In this document: positions 24,941-32,910 of the stretch, one piece after another
How positions within the stretch are numbered: the stretch's first letter is position 1
Layout of the letters: each line of letters begins with the position of its first letter
NCBI RefSeq assembly: GCF_029813785.1
Contig: NZ_JARVKY010000001.1
Coordinates: 496,001 to 560,000, forward strand
DNA from: Streptomyces sp. DH41
GTDB taxonomy: Bacteria > Actinomycetota > Actinomycetes > Streptomycetales > Streptomycetaceae
Reading direction: 5' to 3'
DNA length: 64,000 bases
Position numbers and translations under genes: made by a program
The notes under the pieces: generated by a model
Database searches by the model: none
What the model was told of the DNA's origin: nothing
Seen by the model: only the letters and a program-made list of their open reading frames with translations

Positions 24941-25984
24941 CTACTCGGAGGCCGCGGCCAGCTTCTGCGCGTACTCCGGCCACCACTCGCCCGCCTTCGG
25001 GCCGCCCTTGCACTCGCCGTCCGACTCTCCCGGCCGCTTGACCCACAGGTAGGCGTCCACCAGCGGGTCGGCCGTCTTCGTCGTCGGGGTCTCGCCGAGG
25101 GCCCGGCCCGGCGGGTTGCACCAGCGTTCGCCCGGGTCGCCCTCGGTGTAGGGGCCGTTGCCGTTGCGGCTGGTGTCGATGACGAAGTGCTTGCCGTCGA
25201 CCTTGGCGGAGAGCTGCTTGCCGTAGGCGATGGAGTCCTCGGTCGTGTAGAAGTTCGAGACGTTGACCGAGAAGCCGTCGGCCTGGTCGATGCCCGCCCA
25301 CTTCAGCGGCTCGAAGATCTGGTCGGGGTTGCCCCAGCCGGCGTTGCCCGCGTCCAGGTAGACCTTGGTGTTCTTCAACGCGGTGAGCTTGGCGATGGCG
25401 CCCTTGAGGAGGTCGTAGCGCTCCTCGTGGAACTGCTCCGGGGTGCAGCCGTCCACCAGGTGGAGCACCGCGTCCGGTTCCAGGATGACGGTGGCGGGGC
25501 GGTCGCCGATGCCCTTGGCCACGCCGTCGACGAAGGCACGGTAGGCGTCGCCGTCGGCGGCGCCGCCGCCCGAGTACTGGCCGCAGTCGCGGTGCGGGAT
25601 GTTGTACAGGACGAGCAGCGCGGTGCGTCCGGCCTCGTCGGCGGCCTCGGTGAAGCCGCGGGCCTGCTCCTCGGGGTTCTCCGGCCGGATCCACTCGCTG
25701 GTCGGCTGCTCGGCGATCTTGCGGATCTGCGCGGCCTGGTCCTTCTTGTCGGACTTCTCCAGGGCCGCCAGCTGCTGGGCCGCGTTGCCGTCGGGATTGA
25801 CCCAGAACGGACCGGCGTCCTTCGGCTGCTGCGTTATCCCGGCACCCGCGTTCTTGTCCTTGTCCTTGTCCTTGTCCTCGCCGTCCGAGGACGAGGAGCA
25901 GCCCGCGAGCAGCAGTGCCGCCCCCAGCGCCACCGCGGACGCTCGCCTCGTGGACAAAGCTCCGGCCCCCCTGCTGCCGTACAT
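24941..25984 (-). CDS. cslZ: GH6 family glucanase lipoprotein CslZ (347 aa)
   Basis: Beta-1,4-glucanase of glycoside hydrolase family 6, tethered outside the membrane and thought to trim or release the CslA product. The lipobox LLAGC follows a short leader; a Asp/Lys repeat (GEDKDKDKDKN) links to the catalytic domain with LYNIPHRDCGQYSGGG, VILEPDAVLHL (catalytic Asp), YLDAGNAGWGNP, FVIDTSRNGNGP and WVKRPGESDG. ATG 25984 is chosen for AGGGGGG 4 nt upstream, rather than 26011. It converges on glxA instead of being in its operon. Confidence 0.9.
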   Translation of the reverse strand: MYGSRGAGALSTRRASAVALGAALLLAGCSSSSDGEDKDKDKDKNAGAGITQQPKDAGPFWVNPDGNAAQQLAALEKSDKKDQAAQIRKIAEQPTSEWIRPENPEEQARGFTEAADEAGRTALLVLYNIPHRDCGQYSGGGAADGDAYRAFVDGVAKGIGDRPATVILEPDAVLHLVDGCTPEQFHEERYDLLKGAIAKLTALKNTKVYLDAGNAGWGNPDQIFEPLKWAGIDQADGFSVNVSNFYTTEDSIAYGKQLSAKVDGKHFVIDTSRNGNGPYTEGDPGERWCNPPGRALGETPTTKTADPLVDAYLWVKRPGESDGECKGGPKAGEWWPEYAQKLAAASE

Positions 25985-26070
25985 CCAACCCCCCTGGGTG
26001 CACTGTTCCAAGGGTCAATCGTGACATACGCCTGTGGCACCCACGAGGGCCCCGGGTACCGGTCCGCGGG

Positions 26071-26745
26071 TTACCGGGAGCCGGTGCCCGTGAGGTACGC
26101 CGAGACGACGACGTTGGCCGTGTAGCCGCCGGTGGCGCGGTCGAAGGTGCCGCCGCAGGTGATCAGGCGGAGTTCGGCGCGGCCCGTGCGGTGCGGCCCG
26201 TAGGCCTGCTGGGCGTCGAAGCCGTCGCGGGTGTGGACCTGGACGTCGTCGACGGTGAACTCGGCGACTTCGGTGTCGTCGCGGGCCACCCGGATCGTCT
26301 CGCCGGGTTCCAGGGTGCTGAGCTCGTGGAAGACGGCGGGCCGGGTCTCGGTGTCGACGTGGCCGACCATCAGCGCGGTCCCCGCCGCGCCCGGGGTCAC
26401 CCCGGCCGCGTACCAGCCGACGGAGCCGGGCCGGTCGAAGGGCGGTGGTTCGATGGCGCCCTTGGCGTCGAGGCCGCGGGCCACGACCGGGGCGCGGACG
26501 CCGAGTGCGGGGATGTCGAGCCGCTGCGGCAGGGCGTCGCCGAGGGGGTCGTGGGCAGGGGGCAGCGGTACGTCGGGCGGGCGGCCGGCCGCCGCCATGT
26601 CGCCGGTGGCCGGCCGGGACACGCCCTCGCGGACGTCGGTGGCCTCGCGGCCCCACAGCCACAGTCCGAGGAGCAGCACCACCCAGGCGATGCCGGTCAC
26701 CAGGCGGGGGGCGCCGACGGCGTGTCGGGGGTCCTGTCCGGACAT
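26071..26745 (-). CDS. class F sortase (224 aa)
   Basis: Cysteine transpeptidase anchored by one N-terminal membrane span (about 15-31), with the beta-barrel outside. The catalytic pair is His129 (LMVGHVDTETRP) and Cys197 (LRLITCGGTFD), followed by GGYTANVVVSAYLTG. It lacks the usual size and motifs of housekeeping class E enzymes. Start ATG lies 6 nt after the stop of the upstream secreted protein gene, so the two form an operon. Streptomyces class F sortases have poorly known substrates; the upstream gene product is the obvious candidate but has no clear LPXTG. Confidence 0.87.
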   Translation of the reverse strand: MSGQDPRHAVGAPRLVTGIAWVVLLLGLWLWGREATDVREGVSRPATGDMAAAGRPPDVPLPPAHDPLGDALPQRLDIPALGVRAPVVARGLDAKGAIEPPPFDRPGSVGWYAAGVTPGAAGTALMVGHVDTETRPAVFHELSTLEPGETIRVARDDTEVAEFTVDDVQVHTRDGFDAQQAYGPHRTGRAELRLITCGGTFDRATGGYTANVVVSAYLTGTGSR

Positions 26746-26751
26746 GGTCGG

Positions 26752-27228
26752 TCAGTCCGTCCCACGGCTCCGGCCGCGGACGCCGCGCAGCGCGACGGCG
26801 ACGGCTGCGATGCCCGCGAGGACCAGACCGGTCACGGTGTGCGCCGTGCCGGGAGGCTCCGGGCGGGCCTCGTCCCGGGAGTCGGCGGCGGCCAGGTGCC
26901 GCGCTGTGCCGCCGCCGCCCGCGTCGACGGGGGCGACGGGCGAGGCGGGGGCGGTGGGGGCGGTGCGTGCGGTGGGGGCGGTGCGTGCGGTGGGGCTGTC
27001 CGGGTGCCGTCGGTCGACGTCGCCGCCGGGCGTGGGCGTGGACGGCGCGGACGGTGCGGGCGGTGCGGGCGTGGGCGGTGCCTCCGAGGTGCCCGGGCCG
27101 TCCACCTCGTACGCGGCCGGCGTGCTCGTCCCGGCCGCCCCCACCACGGCCGCCTCGGCCGCCCCGACCGGTGCGAGCGCCGCGGTGAGCGCGGCCGCGG
27201 CACAGAGAGTGACCTTCATCGAGCCCAT
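26752..27228 (-). CDS. secreted Pro/Ala/Thr-rich protein with C-terminal membrane span (158 aa)
   Basis: Sec leader (VTLCAAAALTAALAPVG), a low-complexity Pro/Thr/Ala body with short repeats (ARTAPTARTAPTAP), and one C-terminal hydrophobic segment (TVTGLVLAGIAAVAVAL) followed by a basic tail RGVRGRSRG. That layout fits a surface protein or sortase partner, but no LPXTG or LAXTG precedes the span. Start ATG 27228 follows GGAGG at 6-7 nt; that ribosome site lies in the hairpin at 27236-27251. Immediately upstream of and co-directional with the class F sortase gene. No known function. Confidence 0.7.
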   Translation of the reverse strand: MGSMKVTLCAAAALTAALAPVGAAEAAVVGAAGTSTPAAYEVDGPGTSEAPPTPAPPAPSAPSTPTPGGDVDRRHPDSPTARTAPTARTAPTAPASPVAPVDAGGGGTARHLAAADSRDEARPEPPGTAHTVTGLVLAGIAAVAVALRGVRGRSRGTD

Positions 27229-27235
27229 CGTGTAC

Positions 27236-27251
27236 CTCCAGTTACCTGGAG
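27236..27251 (-). promoter_or_regulatory. inverted repeat covering a ribosome binding site
   Basis: CTCCAG-GTAA-CTGGAG in the mRNA sense; the 3' arm contains the ribosome site of the secreted-protein gene. Six GC-rich pairs could mask translation initiation. May be chance in high-GC DNA. Confidence 0.3.
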
Positions 27252-27393
27252 ACTCCCCCGCGAACCGGGCCCCCGCATCCCGCGCGGGGCCCGGCTGCTC
27301 CGAACGGGTGACACCGCGGGAGCGCGGGTTTACGTGGGCCTACCTGTTTCACACGGTGCTGTCACGCGCTGCTTTCACGCGGCTGCACGGCCT

Positions 27394-28173
27394 TCAGATC
27401 CGCTCGACGAGGTCGGCGATGGAGTCGACTACCTTGGACGGGCGGTACGGGAAGTCCTCGACCTGCTCCGGCCGGGTCAGGCCGGTGAGGACGAGGAAGG
27501 TCTGCATCCCGGCCTCCATCCCGGCCAGCACGTCGGTGTCCATGCGGTCACCGATCATCGCGCTGGTCTCGGAGTGGGCGCCGATCGCGTTGAGCCCGGT
27601 GCGCATCATCAGCGGGTTGGGCTTGCCGGCGAAGTACGGCTGCTTGCCGGTCGCCTTGGTGATCAGCGCGGCCACCGCGCCGGTCGCCGGCAGCGGCCCC
27701 TCGGTGGAGGGGCCGGTCTCGTCGGGGTTGGTGCAGATGAACCGGGCGCCCGCGTTGATCAGCCGTACCGCCTTCGTCATGGCCTCGAAGGAGTACGTGC
27801 GGGTCTCGCCCAGGACCACGTAGTCGGGTTCGTGGTCGGTGAGGATGTAGCCGATGTCGTGCAGGGCGGTGGTCAGGCCGGCCTCGCCGATGACGTACGC
27901 CGAGCCGCCGGGCCGCTGGTCGTCCAGGAACTTGGCGGTGGCCAGCGCCGAGGTCCAGATGGACTCGATCGGCACCTCCAGCCCCATGCGGCGCAGCCGG
28001 GCGTGCAGGTCGCGCGGGGTGTAGATCGAGTTGTTGGTGAGGACCAGGAAGGGCTTGCCGGATTCGCGGAGCCTCTTGATGAAGGAGTCGGCGCCGGGGA
28101 TCGGCACGCCCTCGTGGATGAGGACCCCGTCCATGTCGGTGAGCCACGACTCGATGGGCCTGCGTTCTGCCAT
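27394..28173 (-). CDS. HAD-IIA (NagD-type) sugar/nucleotide phosphatase (259 aa)
   Basis: Haloacid-dehalogenase superfamily hydrolase. Motif I is WLTDMDGVLIHE (nucleophile Asp), motif II VLTNNSIYTP, motif III Lys in FAGKPNPLMMRT, and motif IV MIGDRMDTDVLAGMEAG. Length matches the HAD-IIA/NagD group. ATG 28173 (MAERRPIESW) has an upstream GGAGAT; the frame is open to 28236. It lies downstream of the phosphonate operon on the same strand but after a tandem-repeat spacer, so it may be separate. Substrate unknown. Confidence 0.85.
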   Translation of the reverse strand: MAERRPIESWLTDMDGVLIHEGVPIPGADSFIKRLRESGKPFLVLTNNSIYTPRDLHARLRRMGLEVPIESIWTSALATAKFLDDQRPGGSAYVIGEAGLTTALHDIGYILTDHEPDYVVLGETRTYSFEAMTKAVRLINAGARFICTNPDETGPSTEGPLPATGAVAALITKATGKQPYFAGKPNPLMMRTGLNAIGAHSETSAMIGDRMDTDVLAGMEAGMQTFLVLTGLTRPEQVEDFPYRPSKVVDSIADLVERI

Positions 28174-28256
28174 GTGCGGGATCTCCTGCCGTACGCGGTC
28201 CTGCGTGCGCCCCAGCCTAAACGGCGGCCCGATCACGGGGAACGGTCAGTCCACAG

Positions 28257-28328
28257 GTCGGTTCCCGGGCCCGTGCGCGGGTCGGTTCCCGGGCCCGTGC
28301 GCGGGTCGGTTCCCGGGCCCGTGCGCGG
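28257..28328. repeat. three tandem copies of a 24-bp repeat
   Basis: Three identical 24-bp units (28257-28280, 28281-28304, 28305-28328), each containing CCCGGGCCCG, followed by a degenerate fourth unit that includes the stop codon of the solute-binding gene. Likely replication slippage; each unit can form a small hairpin. Confidence 0.9.
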
Positions 28329-28329
28329 G

Positions 28330-29382
28330 TCAGTTCCCGGTCGCCTCCTTCCAGGCGTCCACGTACGACGTGAGGTTCTCCTCGATGTCGTCCCAGTCGG
28401 GCTCGAAGACGTCGACGCCGTCCATCAGCCGGGTGAGCGCGATGGCGTTGGCGTCGGTGGCCTTGACGTCCTGGCGGGCCGCGAAGCCGCCGCCGATCTC
28501 GCTGACCTGCTGCTGCGCCTTCTGGCTCAGCATGTGGTCGAGGAGCTTCTTCCCGTTCTCGCTGTGCGGGGCCTTGGTGACCAGGCCGGCCGCGTAGGGC
28601 AGGGCGAAGGTGGTGGGCTTTCCGCCCTCGCGGGCCGGGAACCAGATGCCGAGGTTCGGCATGGACTTCGACTGGGCGTAGTTCATCTGGACGTCGCCGT
28701 TGGCGACGAGGAGTTCGCCCTTGTCGACCTTGGGGGCGAGTTTCCCGGTGGAGGCGGACGGGCCGACGTTGTTGGCCTGGAGCTTCTTCAGGTACTCCAT
28801 GGCCTGCTTCTCGCCGCCGAAGTCGTGCATGGCCTTGATGAGGACGGCGGTGCCGTCGCCGGCGACGCCGGGGGTGGAGTACTGGAGCTTGTTCTCGTAC
28901 GAGCCGTCGAGCAGTTCCTCCCACGTGGTGGGGGCCTGCTTCAGTTCCTTCTTGTTGTGGATGAAGCCGAAGTAGTTGTTGACGACGGCGGTCCAGGTGC
29001 CGTTCGCGGCCTTGTCGGCGCCGCTGACCTGCTCGACGCCCTTGGGGGCGTACTTCTGGAGCAGGCCCTTGGTGTCGGCCTGCTGGATGAACGGCGGGAG
29101 GGTGACGAGGACGTCGGCCTGCGGGTTGCGCTTCTCGCGGACGGCGCGCTGCACCATCTCTCCGGAGCCGCCCTCGACGTACTCGACCTTGATGCCGGTC
29201 TCCTTCTCGAAGTCGTCGAAGACCTGGTCGTACCAGCCGTCGCCGTTCTCGCCCTTGAGGCCGTCGGCGCTGTAGACGGTGACGACGTTCTCGTCGGAGG
29301 CGGCGGTGCCGGTGCCGCAGGCGGTGAGCGGGAGGGCGAGGACGCAGAGGGCGGCGAGCGGCTTGACGGCGTTCTGGGGCAT
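28330..29382 (-). CDS. 2-aminoethylphosphonate-type ABC transporter substrate-binding lipoprotein (350 aa)
   Basis: Extracellular receptor of the family 1 (iron/phosphonate/polyamine-like) fold. Lipobox PLTACG, then VVTVYSADGLKGENGDGW, GEMVQRAVREKRNPQADV, YFGFIHNKKELK and TTWEELLDGSYENK. ATG 29382 follows AAGGAG at 11 nt; the same frame is open far upstream through the permease gene, but that part is noise. Last gene of the operon. Ligand inferred from the phosphonatase-like hydrolase and FAD oxidase in the same operon, consistent with TIGR03261-type receptors. Confidence 0.8.
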   Translation of the reverse strand: MPQNAVKPLAALCVLALPLTACGTGTAASDENVVTVYSADGLKGENGDGWYDQVFDDFEKETGIKVEYVEGGSGEMVQRAVREKRNPQADVLVTLPPFIQQADTKGLLQKYAPKGVEQVSGADKAANGTWTAVVNNYFGFIHNKKELKQAPTTWEELLDGSYENKLQYSTPGVAGDGTAVLIKAMHDFGGEKQAMEYLKKLQANNVGPSASTGKLAPKVDKGELLVANGDVQMNYAQSKSMPNLGIWFPAREGGKPTTFALPYAAGLVTKAPHSENGKKLLDHMLSQKAQQQVSEIGGGFAARQDVKATDANAIALTRLMDGVDVFEPDWDDIEENLTSYVDAWKEATGN

Positions 29383-29420
29383 GGCGAGGTGGACTCCTTG
29401 CGCGCGGGTGGGGAAGGGGG

Positions 29421-30218
29421 TCAGCGGTACGAGGCTCTGGTGCGGATCCGGGAGACCGCGAGGAGGACCAGCACGGTGGCCGCCATGAGGACCACGGCGA
29501 TCGCCGAGCCGGTGAACAGGGCACCCCGGTCGGTGGACGCGTAGATCAGGACGGGCAGCGGGGTCCAGTCGGGCGGGTAGAGCATCATCGTGGCGCTCAG
29601 CTCGCCCATGGACAGGGCGAAGCAGAGTCCGGCGGCGGCGGTCAGGGACGGCAGCAGCAGCGGCAGTCTCACCCGCCACAGGACGTACGCCGGGGAAGCG
29701 CCGAGGGAGGCGGCGGCCTGCTCGTAGGCCGGGTCGAGGCGGGTGATCGCGGCGGAGACGGACTGGTGGGCGAAGGCGGTGACCAGGACCGTGTGGGCGA
29801 TGATCACGATCCACCGGGTGCCGTTGAGCAGCATCGGCGGCTGGGAGAAGGCGACGAGGGTCGCGAGGCCGACGACGACGGAGGGCACGGCGAGGGGCAG
29901 CACGAACAGGGCGTCGAGCACCTTGCGGTGCCGCTTCTTCAGCGCCGCCGCGGCGAGGGCGGCCCAGGTGCCGGTGGCGAGGGCGAGCAGGCTGGCGGTG
30001 ACGGCGGTGACCAGGCTGGTGGTGAGCGCCTGGAGGGCCTCGCCGCGGGTGGCCGCCTGGTAGTTGGCGGTCGTCATCCCGGAGGGCAGGACGCTGGACC
30101 AGTTGGTGGCGAAGGAGGCGCCGAGGACCACGAGCAGCGGCAGGGCGAACAGGGGCAGGAAGAGGAGGAGGAAGACCGCCCACACGGCCCACCTCGCCCC
30201 GCGGCTATGCACCAGCAC
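29421..30218 (-). CDS. phosphonate-type ABC transporter permease (265 aa)
   Basis: Inner-membrane permease with about six spans. The ATPase-contact loop is AAASLGASPAYVLWRVRLPLLLP shortened here to its core AAASLGASPAYVLW, with ALSMGELSATMMLYPP afterwards, typical of Fe3+/AEP-type permeases. GTG start 30218 overlaps the previous permease stop by 14 nt. Pairs with the upstream permease to form the channel. Confidence 0.83.
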   Translation of the reverse strand: MLVHSRGARWAVWAVFLLLFLPLFALPLLVVLGASFATNWSSVLPSGMTTANYQAATRGEALQALTTSLVTAVTASLLALATGTWAALAAAALKKRHRKVLDALFVLPLAVPSVVVGLATLVAFSQPPMLLNGTRWIVIIAHTVLVTAFAHQSVSAAITRLDPAYEQAAASLGASPAYVLWRVRLPLLLPSLTAAAGLCFALSMGELSATMMLYPPDWTPLPVLIYASTDRGALFTGSAIAVVLMAATVLVLLAVSRIRTRASYR

Positions 30219-31074
30219 GGCGGCTCACCACCCGGTAGAGGCTGTAGAGGCCCACGGAGATCAGGACGTTGACGACGGCGACCACGCAGGCGCCCGGGTA
30301 GTCGGACTCCAGGATCGCCTTGCCGTAGACGAGCGTCGGCAGGGTCGTGACGCCCTTGGCGCCGGTGAAGAGCACGATGCCGAACTCGTTGAGGCACAGG
30401 ACGAGGACCAGGCTGCCGCCGGCCGCGAGGGCGGGCAGCGCCTCGGGCAGGATGATCCGCCGGATGATGCGCGGCGCGCGGGCGCCCAGCGAACTGGCGG
30501 CCTCCAGCTGGCCGGTGTCCAGCTGCGAGAAGGCGGCGAGCAGCGGGCGCATCACGAACGGCGTGAAGTACGTGATCTCCGCGAGCAGCACACCCCACGG
30601 CGTGGTCAGGAACTGGAACGGCCCCTCCGCGGCGCCCGTGGCGTCGGTCCACGCGCCGTTGGCCATGCCGACCGTGCCGTAGATGAAGAGCAGGGCGAGC
30701 GTGATCAGGAAGGACGGGAAGGAAAGGAAGACGTCGATGAACCGCGCCACCGCCTTCGCCCCGGGGAACGGCACGAACGCGATGACCAGCGCGAGGACGA
30801 ACCCGAGCACCAGGCACCCGACGGTGGCGGCCACCGCCAGCCACACGGTGGTCCACAGAGCTTCCCGGAACGCCCCCGAGGCGAAGACGTCGGCGTAGGG
30901 CTGGAGCGAGGTGCCGCCTGCGTCGGGCTGGAAGGACTGCTGGACGACGAGGGCGAGGGGGTAGAGGAAGAAGAGGGCGAGGAGGGCGACGGGGGGCAGG
31001 GCCCAGACCCAGGCCGGGACCGCGGCACGGGTCCGTTCCTTCGTGACCGGTGTGCTGATCGTCGTACTAGCCAT
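30205..31074 (-). CDS. phosphonate-type ABC transporter permease (289 aa)
   Basis: Permease with six predicted spans; markers are ALPPVALLALFFLYPLALVV, LSFPSFLITLALLFIYG, the EAA-type loop AASSLGARAPRIIRRIILPE and CLNEFGIVLFTGAKGV. ATG 31074 overlaps the ATPase stop by 8 nt; longer upstream frames run over the ATPase gene and are rejected. Confidence 0.83.
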   Translation of the reverse strand: MASTTISTPVTKERTRAAVPAWVWALPPVALLALFFLYPLALVVQQSFQPDAGGTSLQPYADVFASGAFREALWTTVWLAVAATVGCLVLGFVLALVIAFVPFPGAKAVARFIDVFLSFPSFLITLALLFIYGTVGMANGAWTDATGAAEGPFQFLTTPWGVLLAEITYFTPFVMRPLLAAFSQLDTGQLEAASSLGARAPRIIRRIILPEALPALAAGGSLVLVLCLNEFGIVLFTGAKGVTTLPTLVYGKAILESDYPGACVVAVVNVLISVGLYSLYRVVSRRAGA

Positions 31075-32182
31075 GGCCGCCCACCTCGGCCGGAAGCAGC
31101 ACCGCGTCGTCGGGGGCGAAGTGCAGGGTGACCTTGTCCCCGTGCGCGGGCGGGTCCCGCAGTTCACGGAGGTCGGCCATGACCCGGTGCCCGGCGACGT
31201 CGACGTAGAGGCGGTGTGTCGCACCCCGCCACTGGATCTCCGCCACCGTCCCGGTGAGCCGGTTGGGGCCGCCGTCCTCGCCGAGTCCGACGAGGTGGGG
31301 GCGTACGCACAGGGTGGCCGACGCGCCCCGCGCGACACCGCCCGTGTCCACCTCGATGTCGGTGCCGGCAAAGGACACTCCGCCCGCGCCCACCGTCACC
31401 GGCAGCAGGTTCGCGTTGCCCACGAAGGACGCCGTGAACTCGTTGGCGGGCGCCCGGTACAGCTCCCGGGGGGTGCCGCAGGCCTGGAGGCGGGCCCTGT
31501 CCATCACGGCGATCCGGTCGGCGAGGGTGAGGGCCTCCACCTGGTCGTGGGTGACGTAGAGGATCGACACGTCGGGCAGCTCGCGGTGCAGGCGGGCCAG
31601 TTCGGCGAGCATGCCGGAGCGCAGCTGGGCGTCGAGCGCGGACAGCGGTTCGTCGAGGAGCAGGACGTCGGGCCGGATGGCGAGCGCGCGGGCGATGGCG
31701 ACGCGCTGCTGCTGGCCGCCGGACAGCTCGCGGGGGTAGCGGCGGGCGTAGGCGCCCATGCCGGTCATGTCCAGCGCCTCGGAGACACGGGTGCGGATCT
31801 CGGCCCTGGCGACCTTGCGGGCCTTCAGGCCGAAGGCGACGTTGTCCTCCACCCGCATGTGCGGGAACAGGGCGTACTGCTGGACGACCATGCCGATGCC
31901 GCGCCGGTGCGGGGGCAGGTCGGTGACGTCGCGGTCGCCGAGCAGGACCCGCCCCGAGGCGGGCCGTACGAACCCGGCGACCGCTCGCAGCGCGGTGGTC
32001 TTGCCGGATCCGGACGGCCCGAGGAGCGCCATGACCTCGCCGGGTTCGACGGTGAGGTCCAGGGCGTCGAGCACGACGTTGCCGTCGTAGGCGACGGTCA
32101 CCTTGTCGAAGCGGATGCCGCTGGTAGTGACGGTGCGGGCGGCGCTGGCGTTGGTGGCGGCGGCGGTGGTGGTGGCGCCCAT
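31067..32182 (-). CDS. phosphonate-type ABC transporter ATPase with TOBE domain (371 aa)
   Basis: Importer ATPase of the spermidine/iron/AEP class. Walker A LLGPSGSGKTT, Q-loop GMVVQQYALFPHM, signature LSGGQQQRVAIARAL, Walker B LLLDEPLSALDAQ, switch His YVTHDQVEALT. The C-terminal 100 residues are a TOBE-type domain (FVGNANLLPVTVG, GTVAEIQWRGATHRLYVDV). ATG 32182 has GGGGAG 7 nt upstream and shares one base with the hydrolase stop (TGATG), so translation is coupled. Confidence 0.88.
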   Translation of the reverse strand: MGATTTAAATNASAARTVTTSGIRFDKVTVAYDGNVVLDALDLTVEPGEVMALLGPSGSGKTTALRAVAGFVRPASGRVLLGDRDVTDLPPHRRGIGMVVQQYALFPHMRVEDNVAFGLKARKVARAEIRTRVSEALDMTGMGAYARRYPRELSGGQQQRVAIARALAIRPDVLLLDEPLSALDAQLRSGMLAELARLHRELPDVSILYVTHDQVEALTLADRIAVMDRARLQACGTPRELYRAPANEFTASFVGNANLLPVTVGAGGVSFAGTDIEVDTGGVARGASATLCVRPHLVGLGEDGGPNRLTGTVAEIQWRGATHRLYVDVAGHRVMADLRELRDPPAHGDKVTLHFAPDDAVLLPAEVGGHG

Positions 32183-32910
32183 CAGCCGGCTCCCCGCAGG
32201 AGGGCGGGCAGGTCGGCGACGGAGTCGAGGACGTGGCTCGCGCCCGCCTCGCGGAAGGCGTCGTCGCCGTGGGCTCCGGTGCGCACACCGGCGACGAGTC
32301 CCGCGCCGGCCCGTACGCCGCTGATCACGTCGTACGAGGTGTCGCCGACGACGGCGACCTGGCGTACGGCGTCGGCGGCCCCGGTGCGCAGGAAGGCCGC
32401 CAGCACCATGTCCGGGTACGGCCGTCCGCGCCCGCCCGCGTCGGCCGGGCACAGGGTGAGCGGCACCAGGTCGCGCCAGCCCAGGGCGCCGAGGATGGCG
32501 TCCTGGGTGACCCGGGCGAAGCCGGTGGTCAGGACGACGGTGCGGCCGTCGGCCGTCAGCTCCTCGACGGCCTCGCGGGCGCCGGGGACGGGCGCGATCA
32601 GGCCGCCGTCGACGAGTTCGCCGTACGCCTTCTCGAAGGCCGCGTTGGCGTGCTGGGCGCGGTCCTCGTCGCCGAACAGGTGCCGGAAGACGGAGATCTT
32701 GGACTCGCCCATGGTGGCGCGGACGTAGTCGAGCTTCTCGGTGTGGTCGGGGGTGCCGGGCTCGACGCCCAGCTCGCGGGCGGCGGCGTCGAAGGCGCGC
32801 TCGACGAGGCCGCCGTCGGCGACGGTGGTGCCGGCCATGTCGAGGACGACGAGGCGGATGTCCGTCGTGGTCGCGGCCCCGGTCGTGGTCGTGGTCATAG
32901 GGGTGTTCAC
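32182..32910 (-). CDS. phosphonatase-like HAD hydrolase (242 aa)
   Basis: HAD hydrolase with LVVLDMAGTTVADGG (nucleophile Asp followed by MAGT, as in phosphonoacetaldehyde hydrolase and its TIGR03351 relatives), TTGFARVTQDAIL, PYPDMVLAAFLRTG and VVGDTSYDVISGVRAG. Expected to cleave the C-P bond of phosphonoacetaldehyde or a related aldehyde. The start may be GTG 32910, overlapping the oxidase stop as GTGA, or ATG 32898; I keep the coupled GTG. The conserved lid Lys that forms a Schiff base in PhnX cannot be placed by eye. Confidence 0.8.
   Translation of the reverse strand: MNTPMTTTTTGAATTTDIRLVVLDMAGTTVADGGLVERAFDAAARELGVEPGTPDHTEKLDYVRATMGESKISVFRHLFGDEDRAQHANAAFEKAYGELVDGGLIAPVPGAREAVEELTADGRTVVLTTGFARVTQDAILGALGWRDLVPLTLCPADAGGRGRPYPDMVLAAFLRTGAADAVRQVAVVGDTSYDVISGVRAGAGLVAGVRTGAHGDDAFREAGASHVLDSVADLPALLRGAG

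Noticed and set aside
25915..29544. 1209-aa open frame on the plus strand
   Set aside because: Runs antisense across five recognisable genes and is Gly/Arg/Val-rich noise.
28330..30192. 620-aa reading of the phosphonate receptor
   Set aside because: The N-terminal 270 residues overlap a permease gene out of frame; a lipoprotein leader with its own ATG starts at 29382.
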